A DNA stretch of 64,000 bases from the NCBI GenBank assembly GCA_950295325.1, contig OX485803.1, positions 27,528,001 through 27,592,000 of the forward strand, given 5' to 3'. Below the pieces are notes generated by a model. The model ran no database searches. It saw nothing but the letters and a program-made list of their open reading frames with translations, and was not told where the DNA came from. The stretch comes from Polytrichum commune (taxonomy: Eukaryota > Streptophyta > Polytrichopsida > Polytrichales > Polytrichaceae). Made by a program: the position numbers and the translations under genes. Numbering within the stretch: the first letter of the stretch is position 1; every line of letters starts with the position of its first letter. Below, one piece after another: positions 1-9,824 of this stretch.

Positions 1-604
1 CCCAATCTATGGGGCCAACAACATAATAGTGGATTCGCGGGTCATTAACCCCACCTTTCCACCAATAACATTCAGAGTGGTCGTGTCGGTGATTAATCCG
101 ACTTACCACACACGAAACTTGCTAATAAATGAAGCTACTACCACAAAACATACCAAGGGCCCCGAAAACAATGGAGTTGGGTATTCCCTTGGCGGTCAAG
201 TGGTCAAGCCACTTGACCTTACGAGATAGGTGAGTGGGTTTAGAGATGCGTACCTTAGCCGCGCTCCCTCCAACCCTAAATGGAAGGCTAATGTTAGTAA
301 ATTTACCTCAATTCTCCTCGGTTAATTTGGGCTCGATGGAGGCCGAGCCGCTACCTCCTTCCTTGCTCCATTTCCCGAGCGTTGACCTTGCCTCCTTCTT
401 TGTAACTAGTTTGGTAGTAAGCGTACCTTAGTTAACAATTCAAATATAAAGTATTTATTCTGCACTATAATTTAATCCTAAGCATAATATTTATACTTAG
501 TGCACCTAATTATCTTTCCAATGATCTAAAAATCACTTTAATCGGATAAGATTTGCAAAAGTTATGAGGGTTGGAAGTGTGAGGTCGATTCAACCGACCC
601 TTCC
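1..604. other. Non-coding, no gene seen
   Basis: I see no coding potential beyond short chance reading frames and no recognisable repeat. The stretch is A+T-rich and lies to the left of a degenerate tandem repeat. It may be decayed transposon DNA, but nothing in it shows this directly. Confidence 0.5.
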
Positions 605-1215
605 AACCCACCTATCTACCTTCTAACTTTAAAAATTCATAGCACATTCCTTACTACTTGGATCTAGGCTTTCCTTATACCATTGGAAATCTATGAACAA
701 GCTCTAACTAGGAAAATTATGACATCAGCAGGTTAAGCTAATAAAAATTCAGCAGACTCCTTGTAACACAGCAATCAAGAAGACTTAAACTATGTATCTC
801 ACCTTCAACAATTCATATCTAATTCAAATCTTATTCAAATCAAACGTTCTATATGACCCTGGAGAGATATTAAAAAGATGTATTTGATAAAAATATGTGA
901 TTAGAAAGGTAAGCCGAAGTGAACCCAGCAGGTCCTCTGTAATGCAGCAGTCAACCAAAAGTTCTCAAACTATGTGTCCCATCTTGCACAATTCATATCT
1001 AATTCAAATCATTCTCAAATCAAATGTTCTAAGCCATTTTGGAAAGCTACACAAAAGTTCTACTTGGGAAAAATATAACTTTTTGGAATTAAAATTCCTA
1101 TTGGGCTCGCAGGTCTGATCCAGCAGCCGCTACCCACAAGACCACCCAGTTTTTTCTACTCCATCTTTGAAAATTCATAACTAATTGTCATCTTAACCAA
1201 ATCACAAATGGGAAA
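605..1215. repeat. Diverged tandem repeat, about three units
   Basis: Three related blocks of roughly 190 bp follow each other. Each contains a version of 'caattcatatctaattcaa' followed by a run ending in 'caaatcaaa(c/t)gttct', and a 'cagcag(a/g)' segment. The copies are clearly related but strongly diverged, so this is old. It lies upstream of the gypsy remnant and may be part of that element's long terminal repeat or of an unrelated satellite. Confidence 0.5.
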
Positions 1216-1845
1216 TGGCTATGGATAGCTATAGGAAATCTCTCTAAGAGAAAAATGATAAGTATCTTGTTCTAGCTTCTGAACTAAGCCTTCAGGGCAT
1301 TGGCAGATGAGGTCTACAATGCCTCCACTCAAAACTCTACCATCCAACCTACCTCTACAAAAGAAGGAATCATTTTGTTGGTGTGTTAATAAACACACAT
1401 TCTAACTAGGAGAGAGAGTAGAGGAGGTTCTCAAGCCTTTTTTTTAGGCCATTGAGAATGCATGCTAAAGGATTTTTTCCTAACTACCTTGAAGCAGGGC
1501 TTCGCCCAAGCATTAGAAGAAGAGAGAGAGCTACAAGGTGGAAGGAGGGGTTTTTAAACCCTCTCACAAAAGGGTTGGACACCTCCTCCACCGGATCCAT
1601 TTGTCAAACCCTTTCCCGAAATTTTGGCTCGGGGGTTTTCCCGGTTGAGGTTGCCACCCTCTCGCCGAGGTGGCTCCGACGGGGAACTTAGAAATCTTTC
1701 TAATTTTTCGCCATCGAGTTGGCAAGGGGGCAAGTGGGCAAGTAACCCCCTTGCTCTCTTTCTTTTTTGTCTTCAAAAGTCTTCAAGCCGATTTTATCTT
1801 CTTACGTAAAACACCTCCAATAGTCTTGTGTGCCTCACACTAACT

Positions 1846-2040
1846 AATAAACTAACACTTGCTTAGCTAGCATTTACTAACATTTGCTTAATAGCTAGCA
1901 TCTACTAATATTTGCTTAGCTAGCATCTACTAACATTTGCTTAATAGCTAGCATCTACTAATATTTGCTTAGCTAGCATCTACTAACATTTGCTTAATAG
2001 CTAGCATCTACTAATATTTGCTTAGCTAGTTGTTTTTACT
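1846..2040. repeat. 53-bp tandem repeat (TAGCTAGCATCTACTAA motif)
   Basis: About three and a half copies of a 53-bp unit built from 'atttgcttaatagctagc' and 'atttgcttagctagcatc' alternate head to tail. The copies are nearly identical, so the expansion is recent. No coding potential. Between 1216 and 1846 and between 2040 and 2507 I see only non-coding sequence, with a short hairpin near 2215-2260. Confidence 0.75.
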
Positions 2041-2507
2041 AGCTAGCACATTTTTTCTACTTTGCTATCTTCTAGCACTACTTAGTTTCATTTTGACCTT
2101 CCTTCTTCTAGGCTAAATGCTAAATGAACTAATTTTCCCTAAATTCCCTATCAATTCTAACTTTTAATGCTAACATTCTAACTAAAAGTGATCCCGCAGA
2201 GTGGTGGACCACTCAAAGGGTTCACACTTTGGGAGGAGGCTAAGGGGTCGGACCCCTCTCTCCTCAAATGAGGGTTGTTGAGTTTGGGGATAGTAGTGTG
2301 TGGAGAAGGAGAAAAAATGTGGGTGTACTTGGAAGTTTTTTTCTATGGAAATTTTGAGAGTTGATACGTATTGTCGAGCATGGAAACGTTTGTAAGGGTT
2401 TTAAGGATGAATACTTTGTGCATTTTATAGTCTCCCATGTCTTAAGCCGAAACTAATTGCACCCAGAAATCCAGTATTTTCCCGAAGCAAAGACTTCTCT
2501 ACCCGAC

Positions 2508-2530
2508 ATTTGGTGCTTCCACTGAGAGTG
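2508..2530 (+). other. Putative 3' LTR boundary and primer-binding region of a Ty3/gypsy element
   Basis: The sequence 'ccgaca' followed by 'tttggtgcttccactgagag' sits 30-50 bp upstream of the first gag reading frame. A similar 'tttggtgctt(t)cattgagag' segment follows the 5' LTR in many plant gypsy elements, so the LTR probably ends at about 2507. I could not place the LTR start, and the matching 3' LTR is absent because the element is truncated. Confidence 0.4.
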
Positions 2531-2560
2531 CTTTGGGGCATCGGTTTTGGTTGAGGCAAG

Positions 2561-3903
2561 ATGGGGGACACAACAAATGATGTGGAGTTTGGGGGTGGTT
2601 CTCGGGAGCCTGGCCATGGTCAAAATCTTGTTGGAGAGTTTTTGAGAGCTATACAGATGTTAATCGATCGTCAATCTGCTAATGCTACTGGGCAAGGGGC
2701 TACGAAAGCATTGAGGGATGTTATTGGAAAGGTGGGAAGGTTTGATGGGAAGGATATTACCAAGTTTTTGAGGACCTACACATGTGAGATGGAAATCTAT
2801 CAAGTTCCAGAGAACCTGATGATTGAGACCTTCGACTTGGCAGTTGTCCCAGAGATTAGGGAGAGAGTGAGACAATTGCATGGGGATGTCCATGTGCATA
2901 CATGGGTTAGATTTGAAAAGAGGTTGAGGGATGAGTACTTTGATGAGGATTCAGAGCGAATGACAAAAGGGGCATTTATTGAATAGGTGGAGCAACGGCC
3001 TGGAAAGCATATGGGATCAAGTGAGTTGCTTCGTGAGTTTGAGAGAAAATTTGGCCAACTTTCTTTGTCATAGAGACGGCTTATGGAAGCTCGGAAGTCG
3101 GAGATGTTTTTACAAGCCTCAGATGAAGCGTTAGAAGATAGGCTTCTCATACTCCTTCAAGATGGAACAGCAGAGGGAGGATTCACCACTGACTGGGAGA
3201 GGATGATAGAGTCAGTGAGTCTTATTTCTAAACAACAACGTGTAAAGTCCAGGGGATCAGGTTCTAAAGTGGGCATTACAGTTGTGACAACTCCAAAGGT
3301 TCCAGCATCATCAGGTGTACCTTTGGTAACTTCAACACCAGGGGATGGAATTTAGGGAAGGGAGGCATGAAGAGGTTAATGGAAGAGAAGTTGGGAATGA
3401 GCAATTCTTCTCGTGGAAATGAAACAGAGACCTACACGATTGGAGCTGATTTCAACACAACCCAAACTTCTACATATGCATCTAAAGAGATGATGGTCAG
3501 GGGAGCACAAACCATTAGAAGGCTGACTGGGTGGGATGATCCAGTTAGTACTACTACCATCAGAGCTTATTTGATGAGTGAGAATGGGGAAATGGAACCC
3601 CATGATGCATCAATAGAAGTAAAGAGAGGCATGGTTGTTGAGGAAGGTGAGTCTGAAGAGCCTGCAACGAAGAAGAAACCATCAAGCAGTGGAGAGGCGT
3701 TTCCGAAGGAAGAACCAGCGACCAATACAAGGCAAAGGCAAGAGTCACCACCATATCCAGGTGAGAATACAACTTTACCCAAAGACAAATGGGAAGAAAG
3801 AATGGGGAACAAGAAGGGTAAAGGGAAGGAAGATGAAGCTAAAGGAAAGGGTAAGACACCAGCTTATAAATTCCAATCCGATATTGAATCTTCAGTGACA
3901 TAA
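2561..3903 (+). pseudogene. Ty3/gypsy gag remnant
   Basis: A gag-like region with in-frame stop codons near 2984 and 3071 and shifts of frame near 3355. The first segment (2561-2986) is a hydrophilic helical capsid-like stretch. The later segment (3367-3903) is rich in Lys, Glu, Ser and Pro and resembles the tail of gag or a linker. No CCHC zinc knuckle is visible. Gag identity rests on position before the protease and on its size; sequence alone would not be enough. At least three lesions make it non-functional. Confidence 0.6.
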
Positions 3904-3911
3904 AGGGCATT

Positions 3912-4877
3912 TTGGAAGAGAGAATTCTGGATGCCAAGATAGAGTTTATTCTCAGAGAGGCTCTTGGCATAGCAAAGAAAGATTTTCACGAGCTCATCAT
4001 TGACGTGATCAAGAGGAAGAGGCAAATGACAGCTGAGACAGTGATGACAATGGCATTGGATACTTTGATGTCTAAAGAAGAAGAAGATGAGATTGGACAA
4101 GTGTTTGCTTTGAGCTGTGATAATGTAGGAAATGATGACCATACCAAAGAGCAGAGAGTTATCCTTCACGAAATCCAGGTTACAAAGGTTGATGAAATGG
4201 AAGAGGTTTTGGGTGATGAGTTGGAGGATGAAGTGTTGCAAATGTTTTTGTGTGATGGAGTGGTTGACACAAAAGAGAGGAAGGATTCTACCAAGAATAA
4301 AAAGGAAATTATCACAACAGAGGCCAAGGTTTTACGATGTGGAGCTGAGAAGTCATGGGAGCATAATAGTGAAGCCGTGGTAGCATTTACACATCCATTC
4401 TGGGCAAGAGCTACCACAGAGACACGTGCGAAGATTGGAGATATTGAAGAGTCAGTCTTAGCATTGGTGGATCATGGCTCAGAGATCAACATTTTATCCC
4501 GAAAGATTTATGAAAAAGGAAAATGGCCAATTGACACCAATCATAGATGGGTATTGAAAGCTGCCGACAATGAAAGAGGTAATCTTTATGGAGCATGTCC
4601 AGCAGTGGCTATAAAAATTGGTGATGTAGAGGTGGAGTAAAATTTCTTTGTGCAAAATCAAGGAAGTTATCCAATCATTTTAGGACAATTATATATCACT
4701 GGGACAAGGATGGAGACCAAAGTACTGGATGATGGCTCACATTATGCCAGAATTCGCAGCCATGATGGTATGAGGTCAGTCCAATTTCTTACAGTTAGAC
4801 CAAATCATGAGAGGCATAGAGACAAACTCAGGGAAATTCATGTGGACTATGCCCCTGAGAATTTTCTGGATTTCTAG
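3912..4877 (+). pseudogene. Ty3/gypsy aspartic protease remnant
   Basis: The segment at roughly 4450-4510 encodes ALVDHGSEINILS, a retropepsin active-site motif in the D-(S/T)-G position, here DHGS. A stop codon at 4638 breaks the reading frame before the rest of the protease fold, which continues in the same frame to about 4877 with a segment containing ILGQLYI. An acidic Lys/Glu-rich region precedes the protease. This DxGSEIN type of protease is known from a branch of Ty3/gypsy elements outside the chromoviruses. Confidence 0.65.
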
Positions 4878-4972
4878 ATTGCACACGTGGAGTATGGGGT
4901 GCTACGGGTGCAAATAAATCATCTACTGTTACAAGCCCCAATGTACAGAAGAGTGGATACAAGATTTGGAAT

Positions 4973-6682
4973 GTGACAAATGATGGATTTGTAAGTTTCC
5001 AAAGGGTTGAAGATTTGGATTCTAGGAATAGAGGATTGACCAAGAAGATGGAGAGAAAATTAAAAAGAGTTGGTGTGATTTTGGGTGATGAGTTTATTTA
5101 TGGAATTGTTGAAGAAGAAGGATTTTCAAATGATATTTTACAAGTTTTGGAGACCTTGCAAGGGGAAGTCACCGAGTCTACTACTATGATGGTGGAGATT
5201 CATTCAAGAAGCTTACATGAAGAAATATTGAAGGTAGCTAATGATATAAGGTTGGTTGGGAGTTATGGCTTGGAGACTGAGGCAATGGTGAATACCAAGT
5301 ATAAGACTGTTGCAAAGAAGGTGAAGCCTGTGGCATCACAATTGGCACTAGACTCTGAAGATCATATCAGAAAGGCTGAGGAGGAGCCTAGATTGAGGGA
5401 GACAAGAAAAATTGGGCACAATTTTACAGAAGAGACATTGGCCAAGCTGAAGATTGGAGGGGGTGAGTTCTTGAAAGAACCTGAGAAGAAAAGGTTCCGA
5501 GAAATGATTTCCAAGCATGGTAAGGCTTTTGCTTCTTCACCGGATAAGATTGGGTGTGTTAATCCAAAGATTGTTGCTCCAATGGTCATTTTTATTGTTC
5601 CACATGTGCCTTGGAATTTGAAGCCGATTCCTGTGCCAAAAGCCTTGCTACCTAAATTGGTGAGTCTATTGAAAAAGAAGATACAGATGGGGATACTTGA
5701 GCCATCTATGGCTCCATACTCTAACCGATGGTTCACGGTGCCAAAGAAGTCTGGGGCTTTAAGGTTTATCCAGAACATGCAACCAGCCAACAAGGTGACA
5801 ATCAGAAACAAGGGGTCGGGACCAATTGTGGATGAGGTTGCTAAGGCTTTTACAAGACATGCCATCTATTCTATTGGGGATCTTTATTCAGGCTATGATC
5901 AGTTTCAACTTGCATCAGAAAGTAGAGATTTGACAACTATGAAGACTCCATTGGGACTTATAAGGATGTGCACATTACCTCAAGGTGCCACTAATTCTAT
6001 AGCTCATATGCAGAGTGCCATGAACCAAATCTTAAAGGAGTTTGTGCATGAGAAGACTATTCCTTTTGTAGATGACATACCTATCAAGGGTTGCAAAGAA
6101 GAGGCCAGAGACTTGACATTGGATGGTAATGGATGTAGAAGGTTTGTAAATGATCACATTGAAGATGTAGAGAAGATTTTGAAAAGGCTTGAAGAAGTGG
6201 ATTTAACCTTGTCCTTTGAGAAATCCAAGTTTGGAGTGGATGAGATTATGGTGGTTGGACACTTGTGTGGAACTTATGGAAGAAAACCTAACCCTGAGAA
6301 GGTTGATGCTATAGCTAGAATGAAAGCATGTAGTAGTATCACTGAAGTAAGGAGGTTTTTAGGAGCTTGTGTCTTTTATCAGATTTGGATCCCTCATTTT
6401 GCTCACATAGCGGAGCCACTGTGTAAACTGTTAAGAAAAGGGACCAAGTTTAGATGGGAGCACAAACAAGAGCTAGCCATGGAGGGTCTAAAGGAGATTT
6501 TGAAGTCACCACCAATCTTGAGGCAAGTTGACTATGATTGCAACGGACCAATTGTTGTTACTGTTGACACAAGTCCAATTGCTATTGGTTGGGCTATTGG
6601 TCAACATGATGCAGAAGGAAAAAGATTTGCCATTAGATTTGGAGCAAGAATTCTCACGGATAGACAAAGAGCATATCCATAA
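4973..6682 (+). pseudogene. Ty3/gypsy reverse transcriptase and RNase H remnant
   Basis: A 569-codon open stretch encodes the RT fingers and palm: WFTVPKKSGALRFIQ near residue 250, the GDLYSGYDQFQL catalytic block, TPLGLIRMCTLPQGA, and FVDDIPIKG in place of the usual YxDD box. The thumb follows (VRRFLGACVFYQIWIPHFA), then the start of RNase H (VTVDTSPIAIGWAIGQ) before a stop. RNase H resumes in another frame. The enzyme would copy element RNA in cytoplasmic particles. The stop inside RNase H makes the copy defective. Confidence 0.85.
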
Positions 6683-6714
6683 GTGAAGAGGGAACTTTTG
6701 GGGCGCTAACAGCT

Positions 6715-7500
6715 ATGAAGGCAGATAGAAATTACTTAATTGGAGCCAATGTGGTGTTGGAAACTGATTGCTTACCATTGTTAGGAATGGTTGCTAACTG
6801 TTTTATTCCTGATATTGCCATGTTGAGGTGGATAGCCTACATCAGATCACTCAATCCTGTTTTGGTGCACATTTCTGGCAAGAAGAATTCCGTGGCAGAT
6901 ATGCTATCTAGGGCCAGATATATTTGTGAAGAAGAAATGGAAACGCAAGAGATTGGTGAAGATGAAGAATGTGAGGGCTATGGGTATGTGCAGGCTACTG
7001 ATGGAGCAAACACAAGTGATGCAGACCAAGCTTTCAGAGAAGATATTTATAGAAGTAAATTAAAAGACATTGGAATCTATTTAAGTACTATGAAGAGGCG
7101 AGAAGGTTGGTCAGACAAGGCTTTCAAAGGCATTCGACACCAATCTTATAACTACATCTTGAGAGATAGTTTCTTATGGAAGAGGCCAAAGAAGAAGGAT
7201 GGAGTACCATTGAGAGTGGTGGATGATGAGGAAACCAAGAATCAGATTCTCAAAGAATTTCATGACACACTTTGGGCAAGCCACGGAGGAGTTTGGGCCA
7301 CTTACCATAAGATTAAGGAGCGATATTGGTGGAAGGGCCTCTACAAAGATGTGGAGGAATTTGTGGCTTCTTGTATTGAGTGCCAATTGCAATCCAAAGT
7401 CAGATACAGAGATGAGTTGCATCCTACCTACCCACTTGCTATGCATTTTCAATGGGTGATTGACTTGGTAGCCATGCCAACGACGCTACCGTGTGAGTGG
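6715..7500 (+). pseudogene. Ty3/gypsy RNase H end and integrase zinc-binding domain, truncated
   Basis: The first part completes RNase H (VVLETDCLPLLGM and the HISGKKNSVADMLSRA block that ends this domain in Ty3 elements). After an acidic linker comes an integrase H2C2 finger: HDTLWASHGGVWATYHKI, then CIECQ. Recognisable sequence ends near 7480 at DLVAMP, exactly where the catalytic core should begin. What follows does not resemble integrase, so a rearrangement or another insertion removed the 3' part. Confidence 0.8.
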
Positions 7501-7524
7501 TGGGACGCGATCGGTGAGCGGTGA

Positions 7525-8096
7525 GCAGGAAAAAGTCAACGCTTTCCAATTATAGTAATAAAATTAATAAAAATAGAAAATAAAAATAGAAAATAAAAAT
7601 AGAAAAAATCGTGGGACCTTTTTTTTTAGTAAAAATGATGGACCTATTTCCGTGCAAATTTTGAGGGCTTTAAGGACAGAGACTTGGTTTTACGGTACCT
7701 TTCAGAGAGACTAGTTCACATGATCTAATTAAACCAGGGAACTTTTGACTGTCCATATTATGGTGAGAGCCGCTTAATCATAGGCTATGGTCACAACGTA
7801 AGAGAAAATTCTAAGTCAAAAAATTCAAGCATTCAAGCAAAGTAGCAAAACTTGTACTATTCAATAACATCTAAAACTACCGTTGGAAGGAGAGACCCAT
7901 AAATATTTAGAAACCTTTATAGATATCTAAAAATGAATACAATTCACATCATGTAGATAATGATAGGTCTGATATATCAGCGATATTTTCGGAAAACGTG
8001 CACTCATACTATAGTATACTCAACGCAATAGGAAAGACTTAGCGAGAACTTATAAATAAGGGGGGGGGGGGCGCCTAGCTCCTATGGGTATCCACG
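7525..8096. other. Non-coding A+T-rich gap
   Basis: No gene is visible. It contains a short (AAAATAGAAAAT)n-like tract around 7560-7610 and a run of about twelve G residues near 8061-8072 followed by 'cgcc'. It lies between the broken end of the gypsy remnant and the 3' end of the SWIM transposase gene, so it may be 3' flanking sequence of that DNA transposon. Confidence 0.5.
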
Positions 8097-9292
8097 TTAA
8101 GGTCCCACATGCTTCATGATGCCACTTTCGAGGAGGTGCTTCACTTCATTGAAACTAAGGCTCGGAGCATGGATGAAAGTATCTTGGTATTGATCCAAGT
8201 TGCAGGTCACACGGAAGATGAAGTACAAGTGCTTGCAGTTCACCCAAGTGTGCCGCTTCCCAAGTGCTCTTGATGACATCTTCACAAATCTGGGCATGTG
8301 CAGGACGGGAAGGTGCTGATAGAGATACGGTAGTCTTCAACCTTAGCCTTCTTTCGGGACTGGAAGAGAATGATGCACCCGATCCCTGGGTGAGGTATCA
8401 TTGTGACGGAGGTGATTTGTCCGTCGACGTTGAGGGTTGACTCCCACTTGTTGCGTTGTTGGACGCATGGACCGTTGTTACTGCGTCGGATCTTCTTTCC
8501 AAACCTCAGCGAAGGGTATTGATCGGCTTGGGCCGGAGTAGGGAGTTCGGCCATGGATGAGGCAACATTGGAGGAGTTGCCGAAAAGTCTTCTGGGTGAC
8601 ACATCTTGACGCTGCTGAAGTTGGAATCCCCCTTCTTCAAGGGCCAGAACCTCCTGGAGAGTGAGGTTTGTCCCAGTGAGGACAGGCCAGACGTCCAGGA
8701 CATCCGGACGGTGCTGCACCCACTTCCTCCTAGTGCCTTTGACACATCTCTCAATGTCGTCGTTGCAGAAGAAGAACTGTGTTAAGAATTCCTTGTTCTT
8801 CTTGTAGTCGCGCATGTAGCCGGTGTACGTAGGAGCTGGAGTATTTTTACCATGCCGAACGATCTTCTGGGTGCACTTGGTCTTTGTGCGAGCTTGCATG
8901 GCGAAGCAGGCCTTGGTGGAAGTCTTGGGTAGTCTAGAAATGTGCCACTTGGAGACATCGCAGTGGGTCTCCTGAATGTTATTGACGTGGGTGACCCGTT
9001 GTGGAATCGATTTCTCGAGGGATTGTGTTAGGGGCAGGTCTGATGGTGTGGCGGAATCAGTGCGTGCCTTGGTTGACCTAGTGCTCACTCGTGGATGAGA
9101 GAAGCTGACCTTGTCGGGTCTATGTGAATCTTGATCAGAACCAGGGGGCATATCAAGTTTGCGCTTGGTGGTGCCAAAGACCTCCTCTCCTTCGAGTTGG
9201 GGTTTGCGGGTGCACCAATGCTCTGCTCCAGGCATGTGCTCGAGTGCTGCAACAATTCTCTTGGCGTCACCGGATCGTTGTGCAGCACGAAG
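8097..9292 (-). pseudogene. 3' part of a SWIM-type MULE-like transposase gene, split by Giant element 1
   Basis: About 350 codons continue the reading frame of the gene fragment at 23722-26201. The right boundary is the GAAG target duplication of Giant element 1. It contains the block FFFCNDDIERCVKGTRRKWV, a repetitive positively charged region, and a C-terminal SWIM zinc finger: the first half (SCTCPDL) ends at a stop near 8282. The second half (WVNCKHLYFIF) continues in another frame from about 8297. Loss of a single T in a short T run would explain the shift. SWIM fingers (CxCx(n)CxH) are typical of MULE-family transposases. The gene is doubly dead: split by a 14-kb insertion and frameshifted. 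Confidence 0.8.
9289..9292. repeat. Target-site duplication GAAG (left) of Giant element 1
   Basis: GAAG here matches GAAG at 23722-23725 on the other side of the element. Keeping one copy and deleting the element restores the host transposase frame across the junction. Confidence 0.9.
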
Positions 9293-9336
9293 AACACTAT
9301 ATTCGTTAAATTGAGACTTTCTCTAGTCTCAAATTA
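9293..9336 (+). repeat. Left terminal inverted repeat (transposase-side end) of Giant element 1
   Basis: Starts AACACTATATTCG, then GTTAAATTGAGACTTT. The same end adds a small hairpin, TTGAGACT and AGTCTCAA separated by a few bases. The identical arrangement occurs in inverse at 60242-60285, the transposase-side end of Giant element 2. Confidence 0.9.
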
Positions 9337-9824
9337 ATATATGGATCAAAGAACTTGAAGAGGCCAGAAACTATATTGTCAACAATCTCAATTATATTAT
9401 ATGTTCTAATATCCCAAATCTATGATGTGCGGACATAAGCACATATGGTAGAGCACTCGACACCAACTTCATCAACAAAAACACATTGGGTAGAGCACTT
9501 CAAACAAGTTTCACCCAAAAATATATATAAAATGATTTCTATTATTAGCATGTTCAATAGAATATAGACATTGCAACATACAAAGTGCATGTAATAAATG
9601 CATGTTTCTTCATTCGAGAATATAGTCCCAAGCATAATAATAAGATGAACTTCAATTGCAGCTTGAAATATAGTAAATGGATATTCATCCAACTCCAAAC
9701 AATATAGTATTCGTAAGTTCTACCCAAACTCTGCCCCAATTTTGAAGAGCACACATATGTGTAATTTATATTGCTATAATTACGTATTAAACTATAATCA
9801 TGCTAACACAATCCTACCAACTTC
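9337..9824. other. Subterminal non-coding DNA downstream of the transposase gene
   Basis: A+T-rich, no gene. It aligns by eye with 59751-60241 of Giant element 2 in inverse orientation, so it belongs to the element: transposase 3' untranslated region plus subterminal sequence that may bind transposase. Confidence 0.6.

Larger units (their letters stand above)
2508..7500 (+). mobile_element. Truncated, decayed Ty3/gypsy retrotransposon (G1)
   Basis: Coding remnants appear in canonical Ty3/gypsy order: gag, aspartic protease, reverse transcriptase, RNase H, then the zinc-binding part of integrase. In-frame stops and frame changes interrupt gag, protease and RNase H. Homology stops about 60 codons after the integrase HHCC finger, so the integrase core and 3' LTR are missing. 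The element is therefore a dead fragment. It is unrelated in detail to the chromovirus at 44860-58758: its protease reads DHGSE and its RT box reads FVDD. Confidence 0.85.

Noticed and set aside
5362-5865. 167-codon minus-strand frame
   Set aside because: Antisense shadow of the gypsy RT region, no recognisable domain.
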